From Leifsonia shinshuensis (GTDB lineage Bacteria; Actinomycetota; Actinomycetes; Actinomycetales; Microbacteriaceae): DNA of 64,000 nucleotides. Positions 27,014 through 35,127 of the stretch are shown here, in pieces. The stretch is taken from positions 1,674,001-1,738,000 of the forward strand of contig NZ_CP043641.1 in assembly GCF_014217625.1 (NCBI RefSeq). Reading direction: 5' to 3'. The notes under the pieces are model-generated. The model searched no databases and had not been told where the DNA came from. It worked only from the letters and a program-made list of their open reading frames with translations. Positions within the stretch are counted from its first letter, which is position 1; each line of letters opens with the position of its first letter. A program made the position numbers and the translations under genes.

Positions 27014-27110
27014 GCGAGTGCTTTGGGGGCGAGTCAGGACGATATTCGGGTTGTCGTCCTGACTCGGGGTTTGAAAAGGGGCCGACAAATTCGGGTGTCG
27101 GCCCCTTTCA
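27014..27110 (+). ncRNA. Candidate ~100-nt small RNA with two like-looped hairpins
   Basis: TTACAC (26978-26983) and TAGGGT (27002-27007), 18 bases apart, could be a promoter with a start near 27014. Downstream are a perfect 12-bp stem (27031-27042 with 27054-27065) and a perfect 13-bp stem (27075-27087 with 27096-27108). The second is flanked by A and T residues as in a terminator. Both loops contain ATTCGGG. No reading frame of coding character is seen. It does not match an RNA family I can name. The hairpins may instead only be terminators. Confidence 0.3.
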
Positions 27111-27133
27111 TCCGTTAACCCCTATGTCGCTTC

Positions 27134-27196
27134 CGCCGAAGGGCACGTAAACGCCTCTAAACGTGCGTTTTAGGGGCGTTTACGTGCCCTTCGGCG
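27134..27196. terminator. Long inverted repeat, probable bidirectional terminator
   Basis: Two perfect 22-base arms (27134-27155 and 27175-27196) surround a centre that extends the stem by about six more pairs (one G-U). The predicted hairpin has about 28 bp and a short loop. It lies 17 bases downstream of the minus-strand stop at 27213 and faces the carboxylase operon from the other side. Confidence 0.6.
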
Positions 27197-27212
27197 AAGG
27201 AGCGGGTGCGGG

Positions 27213-28247
27213 TCAGCGGACGGCGTCGACCAGCGGACGCGGGATCTCCAGCCAGAGGTCGACCTCGTCGTCCTCCGACTCCGCGCCGAGCGCGTTCGCG
27301 GCGCCGTCGTCGGACATCCGCAGGCCCACCACCGTCACGGCGGTCTTGGACGACCGGGGCACGGTCCGCACGATCAGCTTGTCCGTCGTCGTGCCGCGGA
27401 TGGCGTCCGCCAGGCGGCGCAGCACGGTCTCCAGGCCGGTCTGGTCGAGGTCGTCGATGCCGCCCTCGTCGAGCAGGCTCACGACGACGCCGCGGCGGCG
27501 GGCGTCCATGACCTCCCGGCGCACGTCGTCGTTGAGCAGGCGGCGGCCGCGGATCTCGTCGCGGATGGCGCCCTCCAGGTAGCGGCACTCGCGCCGCTCC
27601 GCCTCGGTGAGGTCGCCGCCGCGCCGCACGATCTCGGCGAGCATCGGCGCGGCCACCCGGTAGGTCTGGCGCAGGCGCAGCTGGCGCTCCATGACGTGGG
27701 CTTCCTGCGCGGCCTGCCACTCGGTGGCCTCGCGCTCGGCCCGCGCGAACTGGAGCGCGTCGCGGCCGGCCTTGGCGAGCGAGCCGGAGATGACCACGGC
27801 GACGCCGACCCAGACGACCGAGCCGATCACCCCCAGCCCGGCCAGCGCGCCGGGACCCGCCCAGACCACGGTCTGCACGGCCAGGAAGCCGACGCCGACC
27901 CACGCGACGAACTGCTGACGGCGGACGGCCGCGATCGTCATGAGCGTGCCGACCGCCGCGACGTACCAGGTCGCGTAGCCGTTGTCCTTGGCCGGGTTCA
28001 GCTCGCTGGTGACCAGGATCGGGATGACCACGCAGACGGCGAGGTCGAAGGCGGCGAGCCAGAGCGGCATCTTGGTCGGGCTGGTCGGCCACAGGCTGAT
28101 CACGGTCGCGACCGCGTACAGCGCCATCGCGACGATGGCCGGTCCCGGCGAGCCGGGGATGGACAGCGACGACAGCCCGAGGAACAGGTGGTACGCCGAG
28201 AAGAGCGCACCGAGGCCGAGGAACAGCACGCGGTTGAGGGTGATCAT
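27213..28247 (-). CDS. Membrane protein with degenerate histidine-kinase-like C-terminus
   Basis: 344 residues from ATG 28247, overlapping the kinase gene stop (ATGA). Five to six hydrophobic helices fill residues 1-165. A long charged helix follows (REATEWQAAQEAHVMERQLR) and then about 150 residues with the layout of a kinase dimerisation and ATPase-like region (LEGAIRDEIRGRRLL, VVGLRMSDDGAAN), but no clear N, G1 or G2 boxes. I do not recognise a named family. Translational coupling to the kinase and regulator suggests it is a sensor or modulator of that system. Confidence 0.65.
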   Translation of the reverse strand: MITLNRVLFLGLGALFSAYHLFLGLSSLSIPGSPGPAIVAMALYAVATVISLWPTSPTKMPLWLAAFDLAVCVVIPILVTSELNPAKDNGYATWYVAAVGTLMTIAAVRRQQFVAWVGVGFLAVQTVVWAGPGALAGLGVIGSVVWVGVAVVISGSLAKAGRDALQFARAEREATEWQAAQEAHVMERQLRLRQTYRVAAPMLAEIVRRGGDLTEAERRECRYLEGAIRDEIRGRRLLNDDVRREVMDARRRGVVVSLLDEGGIDDLDQTGLETVLRRLADAIRGTTTDKLIVRTVPRSSKTAVTVVGLRMSDDGAANALGAESEDDEVDLWLEIPRPLVDAVR

Positions 28248-29524
28248 CCGGCGGCCTCCTGCTCGCGCTCCACGAGCGAGCCGTGCTCGCCCGCGGGCCA
28301 GACGATGGTGACGGTGGTGCCCTGGCCGGGCGCCGACTCCACGTTCGCGCGGCCGCCGACCTTCGCCAGCCGCTCGCGGATGCTCACGCGCAGGCCCAGC
28401 CGCTCGGCCGGGACCTCGTCGGCGTCGAAGCCGCGGCCGTCGTCGGTCACGATCACCCGGACCGCCGCGCCGTGCTCGCCGCCGCGGACGATCACGCTGC
28501 GCCGGACCTCGTCGCCGCCGGCGTGCTGCATGCTGTTGACCATCGCCTGCACGGCCGCCGAGTAGACGGCCTCCGCGACGTTGACCGGGAGGCTGTGCAG
28601 CTCGTCGTGGTCGCGCGCGTCCACGTCGAACGGCGAGGAGAACGCCTTTGCGGCGGTCACCAGGCGGTCGGAGAGCTGCTCGACGCCGACCTGGGTCTGA
28701 TCCTCCGGACCCGACGCCTCCGCGGCGTGGAGGTGGCCGATCGCGTCGGCGGCCATCCGCGCGGCGAGGTCCTTCTGCTCCTGCGTGCGCGCGCTGGCGG
28801 CGGACAGCAGCGTCGTCAGGACGCTGTCGTGCACGATGGCGTCCACCTGCACGCGCTCGACCTCCGTCGCGTGCTGGCGCACGGCGTTGCCGTACTTGGC
28901 GAGCGCCTGGCTCTGCGCGACGTCGACGGCGGTCGCGGCCTGCCGCATCATCGCGATGATGGCGAGGATGACGCCGCCGAGGATGATCGCGTAGACGGCG
29001 TCGAGGCCGGCCAGCTCCGCGCCGACCCCGCCGCCCGAGGGCAGGGCGCGCACGATGCCGTACGCGATCGGGGTGATGAACGTGTACGCGATCGCCAGCC
29101 ACAGCGGGTACGCGACGGCGGCGAACGCGGTGAAGACGGAGCAGAGGAACCAGACCCACGGCTTGTCCGTCGTGAACGCCTTCGGGTCGGCCACGAGCAG
29201 CGGCCAGGTGAGGATCGCGACGAAGTACACGACGGACAGCACGCCCATCGTGACCTTCACGAAACGCTGCGCGAAGATCGCCAGCAGCACGGTGAAGGCG
29301 AGCCCGCCGAAGACCAGCACCAGCATGATGACGCCCCACGGGCTGCGCAACGCCCCGAGCTGCCCGAGCGCGGTCGGGAAGGTCTGGAGCCCGAACACGA
29401 GGCCGAAGGCCGACACGGTGCGGTCCGAGATCCGCTCGATCCTGGCTCTGCTGAGCGGGTTGCGAGGCTTGGCCGACTCGACGGGTGCTCCGGAGGCGGA
29501 GCGCGGAGCGCTAGGCGCGCTCAT
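28244..29524 (-). CDS. Two-component sensor histidine kinase
   Basis: 426 residues. Six hydrophobic helices lie between about residues 38 and 195. A helical region with the probable phospho-acceptor IVHDSVLTTLLSA follows, then a GHKL ATPase domain: NSMQHAGG (N box), VTDDGRGFD (G1) and APGQGTTVTIVWP (G2). It has the arrangement of NarL-type partner kinases. It overlaps the response regulator gene by 14 bases and the downstream kinase-like gene by 4. The signal is unknown; the absence of an extracytoplasmic domain suggests membrane or intracellular sensing. Confidence 0.88.
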   Translation of the reverse strand: MSAPSAPRSASGAPVESAKPRNPLSRARIERISDRTVSAFGLVFGLQTFPTALGQLGALRSPWGVIMLVLVFGGLAFTVLLAIFAQRFVKVTMGVLSVVYFVAILTWPLLVADPKAFTTDKPWVWFLCSVFTAFAAVAYPLWLAIAYTFITPIAYGIVRALPSGGGVGAELAGLDAVYAIILGGVILAIIAMMRQAATAVDVAQSQALAKYGNAVRQHATEVERVQVDAIVHDSVLTTLLSAASARTQEQKDLAARMAADAIGHLHAAEASGPEDQTQVGVEQLSDRLVTAAKAFSSPFDVDARDHDELHSLPVNVAEAVYSAAVQAMVNSMQHAGGDEVRRSVIVRGGEHGAAVRVIVTDDGRGFDADEVPAERLGLRVSIRERLAKVGGRANVESAPGQGTTVTIVWPAGEHGSLVEREQEAAG

Positions 29525-30170
29525 TGCCCGTGTCGGGGTCGAGCCCGGGCAGGATGCCGTCCTCCACGGCGCGGCGAAGGAGGTCGACCTTCGTCGGGGC
29601 GGGACGGCCGACTTCCACGTACTTCACGCGGATGCGGTCGAGGTACTCGCGCGCCGTCGAGTTGGCGATGCCGAGCTGGGCCGCGACCGCCTTGAGCGGC
29701 AGGCCGGAGGCATAGAGGTGCAGCACGTCGCGCTCGCGGCGGCCGAGCTGCGCCTTCGCGAAGTCGCTGTCCGCGTCGATGGCGGTGGCCCACTCCAGGT
29801 TGTTGAGCACGTCGCCGCGCGCGACGGTCGCGATCGCGTTCATGACCGTCGTGGTCGGAGAGGACTTCGGGATGACGCCGGCGGCGCCCGCGGCGAGCGC
29901 TTCGCGCACGCTGGCCACCCGGTCGGCGATGCTGTGGACGAGCACGGCGGCGCCGGTGGCCTGCGCGCGCTTGACGTTGTCGGTCACCTTGGAGCCGTCG
30001 CCGAGCGACAGGTCGAGGACGACGACGTCGCACTCCTGCGCGCCGAGCTGCTGGACGAAGTCGTCCACCGTCGCCGCGGTGACCACGACCTCGTAGCCCG
30101 CGTCCTGACAGGCCGCTTTGAGCCCGAGCCGCACGGACTCGTGATCGTCGACGATTGCCACTCGCACCAT
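29511..30170 (-). CDS. LuxR/NarL family response regulator
   Basis: 219 residues from ATG 30170. The start is chosen because TACGAT (30183-30178) lies 7 bases before it, as in other leaderless genes here; ATG 30179 overlaps that box. The receiver domain has VDDH and phospho-acceptor Asp53 (VVLDLSLGD). The C-terminal helix-turn-helix includes RRERDVLHLYASGLPLKAVA and NSTAREYLDRIRVKY. It controls targets together with the downstream kinase. The three-gene operon ends at the long inverted repeat. Confidence 0.88.
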   Translation of the reverse strand: MVRVAIVDDHESVRLGLKAACQDAGYEVVVTAATVDDFVQQLGAQECDVVVLDLSLGDGSKVTDNVKRAQATGAAVLVHSIADRVASVREALAAGAAGVIPKSSPTTTVMNAIATVARGDVLNNLEWATAIDADSDFAKAQLGRRERDVLHLYASGLPLKAVAAQLGIANSTAREYLDRIRVKYVEVGRPAPTKVDLLRRAVEDGILPGLDPDTGNERA

Positions 30171-30210
30171 GCTGACCATCGTAGTGCGCGGGTGCAGGTA
30201 TTCCGGTCGA

Positions 30211-31500
30211 TCACGGGGTCAGCGTGGCGACGGCCTCCACATGGTGCGTGTTCGGGAACAGGTCGAATGCCCGCAGGGTGCGCAGCGGGTAGCCCCACTC
30301 GGCGAAGTAGGCGACATCCCGCGCGAGGGCGACGGGGTCGCAGGCGACATAGACGACCTGCGCTGGCCGCATCGACGCGACCGCGTCGACGACCTCGCGC
30401 CCTGCGCCCGAGCGCGGCGGGTCGAGCACCACGGTCGCGGCGCGCAGCCGGGACCGCTCGGCCGCGGTGGCCTCGGCGGCCAGCCCGGTGACGAAGCGCT
30501 CCACGCGTGCGGTGACGGCGGCGGCGCCGACCCACTCGGCGAGGTTCTCCGCGGCGTCGTCGGTCGCAGCCTCGTCGGCCTCCACCGAGGTGATGCGGAG
30601 GGTCGGGCCGAACCGGTCGCCGAGCGCTGCGGCGAGGAGGCCGACGCCGCCGTAGAGATCGAGGTTCGCCGCGCGCGGGTCGAACAGCGCCTCGTCCACC
30701 GCCGAGCGGACAGCCTCCGTCAGGGTCGCCGCCGCCTGGCGGTGCACCTGCCAGAACCCGCGGGCGTCGAGCCGGAACTCCCGCTCGCCCACCCGCTCGC
30801 GGATCGGCACCGGACGGCGGCGCGGACGGATCAGCCGCTTGCCGCGCCGCTCCGGGAGGTCGTTGACGAGCACGTGGGTCGCGCCGTCGCCTGTCGCGAC
30901 GACGTCCACCGACTCCGCGCCGGAGAACCGCTGGCCGAACGGGGCCGACTCCTCGACGGCGGCCGTGGCGAGCGGAAGGTCGGAGACCGGGACGATGGTG
31001 TGCGTGCGGGCGGCGTACGGACCGATCGCGCCGTCCTCGCCGACCTGGAGGCGCACGCGCGTGCGCCAGCCGGTGCCATCCCCGGTCTCGCCGGCGACGG
31101 CCTCCACCACGGGGCCGCCGTCGGCGCCGAGCGATTCGATGGTGGCGGCGTCGAGCTTCGCCGTGCGCTGGAGGGCGTCGACGATCACGCGGCGCTTGAG
31201 CTCGCGCTGGTGGTCCAGCCGGATGTGGCCGAACTCGGCGCCGCCCGCCCTCTGTTCGGGGGCGCGGCTCGCGGACGCGGCGGCCCAGACGTGCTCCTGG
31301 CGCTCGGCCGCCGGCTCCAGGACCTCCAGCAGCTCCGCGCGCCAGAACCGGTCGTGCGCGCGGTCGGCCACGCGGGCGCGGACGCGCTCCCCCGGGATGG
31401 TGTCGGGCACGAAGACCACGCGGCCCTCGTGGCGGGCGACGAACACGCCGCCGTGCGCGACATTGATAATGTCGAGTTCGACCTCGTCCTTCTGGGGCAT
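30211..31500 (-). CDS. Class I SAM-dependent RNA methyltransferase (TrmA/RumA family)
   Basis: 429 residues from ATG 31500. The N-terminus is a TRAM-like RNA-binding region (VELDIINVAHGGVFVARHEG). The catalytic domain has LDLYGGVGLLAAAL (SAM site), VVLDPPRSGAG, VYVACDP with the catalytic Cys and FDLFPNTHHVEAVA at the end, as in tRNA/rRNA uracil-C5 methyltransferases. The four iron-sulfur cysteines of RumA are missing: the corresponding stretch reads ASRAPEQRAGGAEFGHI. The RNA position modified cannot be told. It is divergent from maf with 24 bases between the starts. Confidence 0.87.
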   Translation of the reverse strand: MPQKDEVELDIINVAHGGVFVARHEGRVVFVPDTIPGERVRARVADRAHDRFWRAELLEVLEPAAERQEHVWAAASASRAPEQRAGGAEFGHIRLDHQRELKRRVIVDALQRTAKLDAATIESLGADGGPVVEAVAGETGDGTGWRTRVRLQVGEDGAIGPYAARTHTIVPVSDLPLATAAVEESAPFGQRFSGAESVDVVATGDGATHVLVNDLPERRGKRLIRPRRRPVPIRERVGEREFRLDARGFWQVHRQAAATLTEAVRSAVDEALFDPRAANLDLYGGVGLLAAALGDRFGPTLRITSVEADEAATDDAAENLAEWVGAAAVTARVERFVTGLAAEATAAERSRLRAATVVLDPPRSGAGREVVDAVASMRPAQVVYVACDPVALARDVAYFAEWGYPLRTLRAFDLFPNTHHVEAVATLTP

Positions 31501-31524
31501 CCCTCGAGCATCCCACAGGTGACC

Positions 31525-32160
31525 ATGCGCCTCTACCTCGCCTCCACCTCCCCCGCCCGCCTCGCCCTGTTGCGCGCGGCCGGCGTCGAGCCGATCGTGG
31601 TGCCGTCGCACGTGGACGAGCCAGCGGCCGTCGCGGCGGCGGAGGCCGAGCACGGGCCGCTCTCGCCGCAGGGCATGGTGCAGCTGCTCGCGCGGCTCAA
31701 GGCGGAGGCCGTCCGCGGCACGCTCGACGGGGAGCCGATCGACGGCCTCATCCTCGGCGGCGACTCGGCGTTCGCGATCGACGACCGCATCCACGGCAAG
31801 CCGCACCTGCCGGAGGTCGCGCGCGAGCGCTGGCTCCAGCAGCGCGGCCGCACCGGGATGCTGCACTCCGGGCACTGGCTGATCGACCACCGCGACGGCC
31901 GCGAGAACGGCGCGGTCGGGGCGACGGCCGTGGCCTCCGTCACCTTCGCCGACGTCACCGACGCGGAGATCGACGGGTACGTGGCGAGCGGCGAGCCGCT
32001 GGAGGTCGCGGGCGCGTTCACGATCGACAGTCTCGGCGGCCCGTTCATCACACGCGTGGAGGGCGACCCGAGCACGGTCGTCGGACTGTCGCTGTCCACC
32101 CTGCGCGACCTGGTGCGCCGGCTGGGCGTGGAGTGGACGGAGCTGTGGAACCGGGCATGA
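31525..32160 (+). CDS. maf: Maf family nucleotide pyrophosphatase
   Basis: 211 residues from ATG 31525 (an in-frame GTG at 31519 is possible). LASTSPARLALLRAAGVEP, PSHVDE and ILGGDSAF are the conserved Maf motifs. Members hydrolyse dTTP/UTP or modified nucleotides and act as house-cleaning enzymes or septum-linked factors. It lies just before the carboxylase alpha subunit, as Rv3282 lies near accA3 in mycobacteria (from memory). Confidence 0.9.
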   Translation: MRLYLASTSPARLALLRAAGVEPIVVPSHVDEPAAVAAAEAEHGPLSPQGMVQLLARLKAEAVRGTLDGEPIDGLILGGDSAFAIDDRIHGKPHLPEVARERWLQQRGRTGMLHSGHWLIDHRDGRENGAVGATAVASVTFADVTDAEIDGYVASGEPLEVAGAFTIDSLGGPFITRVEGDPSTVVGLSLSTLRDLVRRLGVEWTELWNRA

Positions 32161-32248
32161 CCCGGCCGCGCTGTCACTTGTCGACCCTCTGACGTGGCGC
32201 ACAGGCTTTTTTGTGGGGATCGTCCAAAAGCTGGTCCGGCTCCCGGAA

Positions 32249-32254
32249 TAGGCT
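32249..32254 (+). promoter_or_regulatory. -10 box of the acyl-CoA carboxylase alpha gene
   Basis: TAGGCT lies 8 bases before the GTG start at 32263, consistent with a leaderless or nearly leaderless transcript. Confidence 0.5.
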
Positions 32255-32262
32255 AGGGAATT

Positions 32263-34026
32263 GTGCCCCGTATCTCGAAGGTCCTCATCGCCAACCGCGG
32301 CGAGATCGCCGTCCGCGTCATCCGTGCCGCGAAGGACAGCGGAATCGCCTCCGTCGCCGTCTACGCCGACCAGGATCGGGACGCCATGCACGTCCGCCTC
32401 GCCGACGAGGCGTATGCCCTCGAGGGCACGACCAGCGCGGAGACCTACCTGGTCATCGACAAGATCCTCTCGGTCGCCCGCCGCTCCGGCGCCGACGCCG
32501 TGCACCCGGGCTACGGCTTCCTGGCCGAGAACGCGGACTTCGCCCGCGCCGTCATCGCCGCAGGCCTGACCTGGATCGGCCCGTCGCCGGAGGCCATCGA
32601 GCGCCTCGGCGACAAGGTGTCCGCCCGCCACGTCGCCGAGAAGGTCGGCGCGCCGCTCGCCCCCGGCACCCTCAACCCGGTCGCCGACGCGGCCGAGGTG
32701 CTCGACTTCGTCGACGAGTACGGCCTCCCGGTCGCCATCAAGGCGGCGTTCGGCGGCGGCGGCCGCGGCCTCAAGGTCGCCCGCACCCGCGACGAGGTCG
32801 CCGAGCTGTTCGACTCCGCCACCCGCGAGGCGATCGCCGCCTTCGGCCGCGGCGAGTGCTTCGTCGAGAAGTACCTCGACCAGCCGCGCCACGTCGAGAC
32901 CCAGTGCCTCGCGGATGCCTACGGCAACGTCGTCGTGGTCTCCACGCGCGACTGCTCGCTGCAGCGCCGCCACCAGAAGCTGGTCGAGGAGGCGCCGGCG
33001 CCGTTCCTCACCCCGGAGCAGCTGGACAAGCTCTACAGCGCATCGAAGGCCATCCTCAAGGAGGTCGGCTACCAGGGAGCAGGCACCTGCGAGTTCCTGA
33101 TCGGGAAGGACGGCACCGTGTCGTTCCTGGAGGTCAACACCCGTCTGCAGGTCGAGCACCCGGTCTCCGAGGAGGTCACGGGCATCGACCTCGTCCGCGA
33201 GCAGTTCCGCCTGGCTGAGGGCGGTGAACTCGACTACGCCGACCCGGCTCCTCGCGGTCACTCCTTCGAGTTCCGCATCAACGGCGAGGACGCCGGCCGC
33301 AACTTCATCCCCTCCCCCGGGCCCGTGCACGTGTTCAAGGCGCCGGGCGGCCCCGGTGTCCGCGTGGACAGCGGTATCCAGGCGGGCGACGTCATCTCCG
33401 GCGCGTTCGACTCGATGCTCGCGAAGCTCATCGTGACCGGCGCCAGCCGCGACGAGGCCCTGGAGCGCTCCCGCCGCGCCCTGGACGAGTTCGAGGTCGC
33501 GGGCCTGCCGACGGTTCTGCCCTTCCACCGCGCGATCGTGCGCGACCCCGCCTTCGCCCCGCAGGACGGCGAGCCGTTCTCGATCTACACGCGCTGGATC
33601 GAGACCGAGTGGGCCGGCGGCGTCGAGCCGTGGGCGGGCGAGCTGGGCGACGGCGGCGCTTCCGAGCGCCGCAGCAACGTCGTGGTCGAGGTCGAGGGCA
33701 AGCGCATCGAGGTGTCGCTGCCAGCCCGCCTGCTCTCCGGCGGCGGTCCGGCGGAGGCCGCGGCTCCCGCCCCGCGCCGCCGCTCCGGCGCCCACGCCGT
33801 GGACACCGCCACCGGCGACTCGGTCACCGCGCCCATGCAGGCCACGGTCGTGAAGGTCGCGGTCGCCGACGGCGACGAGGTCGTCAAGGGCGACCTGGTG
33901 CTGGTCCTGGAGGCCATGAAGATGGAGCAGCCGCTCACCGCCCACAAGGACGGCACCGTCGCCGGCATCAACGCCACCGTCGGCGAGACCGTCTCCTCCG
34001 GCCACCTCCTCCTCAACATCCTCTAA
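32263..34026 (+). CDS. Acyl-CoA carboxylase alpha subunit: biotin carboxylase plus biotin carrier (AccA3-like)
   Basis: 587 residues from GTG 32263. The biotin carboxylase domain spans about 1-450: [40 protein letters not shown] (ATP loop), [17 protein letters not shown] and [20 protein letters not shown] variable linker leads to the carrier domain at 515-587, with EAMKM and biotinyl-Lys553. It charges biotin with CO2 for the beta subunit encoded at 24927-26531, and the Lys is modified by the BirA at 24080-24841. The gene ends at the AACGGAGGAGATC hairpin. Confidence 0.96.
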   Translation: MPRISKVLIANRGEIAVRVIRAAKDSGIASVAVYADQDRDAMHVRLADEAYALEGTTSAETYLVIDKILSVARRSGADAVHPGYGFLAENADFARAVIAAGLTWIGPSPEAIERLGDKVSARHVAEKVGAPLAPGTLNPVADAAEVLDFVDEYGLPVAIKAAFGGGGRGLKVARTRDEVAELFDSATREAIAAFGRGECFVEKYLDQPRHVETQCLADAYGNVVVVSTRDCSLQRRHQKLVEEAPAPFLTPEQLDKLYSASKAILKEVGYQGAGTCEFLIGKDGTVSFLEVNTRLQVEHPVSEEVTGIDLVREQFRLAEGGELDYADPAPRGHSFEFRINGEDAGRNFIPSPGPVHVFKAPGGPGVRVDSGIQAGDVISGAFDSMLAKLIVTGASRDEALERSRRALDEFEVAGLPTVLPFHRAIVRDPAFAPQDGEPFSIYTRWIETEWAGGVEPWAGELGDGGASERRSNVVVEVEGKRIEVSLPARLLSGGGPAEAAAPAPRRRSGAHAVDTATGDSVTAPMQATVVKVAVADGDEVVKGDLVLVLEAMKMEQPLTAHKDGTVAGINATVGETVSSGHLLLNIL

Positions 34027-34047
34027 CCCCCTCCACCCACCTCCGCT

Positions 34048-34131
34048 AACGGAGGAGATCCCCCCTCCCCGGGCCCCGATCTCCTCCGTTGGCTGCGTTT
34101 TGAGGTCCTTCACGCGCGGATCTCCTCCGTT
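34048..34131. repeat. AACGGAGGAGATC repeats: hairpin plus a third copy inside the next gene
   Basis: AACGGAGGAGATC (34048-34060) and its reverse complement (34078-34090) form a 13-bp stem with a C-rich 17-base loop between two convergent genes, which suits a bidirectional terminator. A third copy (34119-34131, reverse orientation) encodes part of the C-terminus of the minus-strand gene. A fourth copy lies beyond that gene at 35059-35071. Confidence 0.75.
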
Positions 34132-34934
34132 GCCAACACCGCCTCGATCGTCGCGACGACGCCGTCGGCGTCCGCGAGAACGTCCCGCGCCGGGATCCGC
34201 AGCCGTCGCGCGCCGAGGAGCGCGAGCGCGGTGTCGCGTGTGCGGTCCCGTTCGAACGCCTCCCGGCCGGAGTGGAACGCGTAACCGTCGATCTCCACGA
34301 ACAGGCAACCGTCCACCCTCGCATCGACGCGCCCCACTCCAGGCATCGCCACCTGCTGCTCGACGACGTGACCACGGGCGGTGAGGCGCTGGCGGAGGAT
34401 CGACTCCACCCCGGAGTCCGATCCGGGCCGGGCGCAGGCGGCGACCGCCCGCGCGTGCGCCGGACTGTGCGCGAACACCCCGCGCAGCCCGACCATTGTC
34501 ACCGCACGCGCGGCGATCGCAGTATCGAGCACGGCGATAGCCGTCTCCGCGTCGGCGCAGTCCACCACCGAGCGGAGGCAGTCCGCCAGCGAGACCCGCC
34601 ACAGCTCGGGGTACACGCCCTGGGCATCCCAGTGGCGCACGGCGTCGTCAGCCGTCCTCCCGGCATGCGGATGGACGCTCAGGTGCAGCCGCCCGTCCTG
34701 CCCTCCCCACAGTCCGTAGCTCCGCGCGGCAGACACGCACGACAGTCTCCCGCCCGCGGCCAGGGCCGCCTGCGCCTCCCGCGACAGCTCGGGCAGGGCG
34801 TAGACCCCGCGACGGGGTCGCAAGAGGCGCCCCTCCTCGACGGCCGCCGTCAGCGCTCGATCGCTGACCCCGTCCTCCCGCAACTCCCGCCGGGTCACCG
34901 CCCCGCCCCGCACACGAATGTTCTGCCAGTTCAT
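34110..34934 (-). CDS. AbiEi-like winged-helix protein with DUF559/Vsr-like endonuclease-fold C-terminus
   Basis: 274 residues from ATG 34934 (MNWQNIRVRGGAVTRREL), with GGAGGG directly before it. The N-terminal 50 residues resemble the winged helix of AbiEi-type antitoxins (DRALTAAVEEGRLLRPRRGVY). The C-terminal 90 resemble DUF559, a PD-(D/E)xK-like fold: SGVESILRQRL, VDARVDGCLFVEIDGYAFH and ERDRTRDTAL. Such stand-alone genes are abundant in actinobacteria and are of unknown function; no toxin partner is adjacent. The gene is bracketed by four copies of AACGGAGGAGATC, one of them inside its last codons. That may reflect insertion as a unit. Confidence 0.8.
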   Translation of the reverse strand: MNWQNIRVRGGAVTRRELREDGVSDRALTAAVEEGRLLRPRRGVYALPELSREAQAALAAGGRLSCVSAARSYGLWGGQDGRLHLSVHPHAGRTADDAVRHWDAQGVYPELWRVSLADCLRSVVDCADAETAIAVLDTAIAARAVTMVGLRGVFAHSPAHARAVAACARPGSDSGVESILRQRLTARGHVVEQQVAMPGVGRVDARVDGCLFVEIDGYAFHSGREAFERDRTRDTALALLGARRLRIPARDVLADADGVVATIEAVLATEEIRA

Positions 34935-35058
34935 CCCTCCACCCTGCGAGTCCTCCACCTCCGCCGGGCCTCCGTGGCCGGATCTGTGGATAACCCACCG
35001 CAATGTGTCGGTTGGGAGGGGAGGAGATTCGCGACGACACGCCCGGGAATCGCAGTCA

Positions 35059-35071
35059 ACGGAGGAGATCG
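35059..35071 (+). repeat. Fourth AACGGAGGAGATC copy
   Basis: An exact 13-base copy in the gap between the AbiEi/DUF559-like gene and the antiporter gene, in the same orientation as the copy at 34048. Together the copies flank the AbiEi-like gene on both sides. Confidence 0.75.
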
Positions 35072-35127
35072 GAGTGGGTGGAGGGGGGAAGTCCTCGGTT
35101 GGCGGCGGGAGCAGGGGCGGGGGCGGG

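Noticed and set aside
34110..34934. A complete AbiE-type toxin-antitoxin system
   Set aside because: Only the AbiEi-like winged helix is present, fused to a DUF559-like domain. No nucleotidyltransferase toxin (AbiEii) gene is adjacent.
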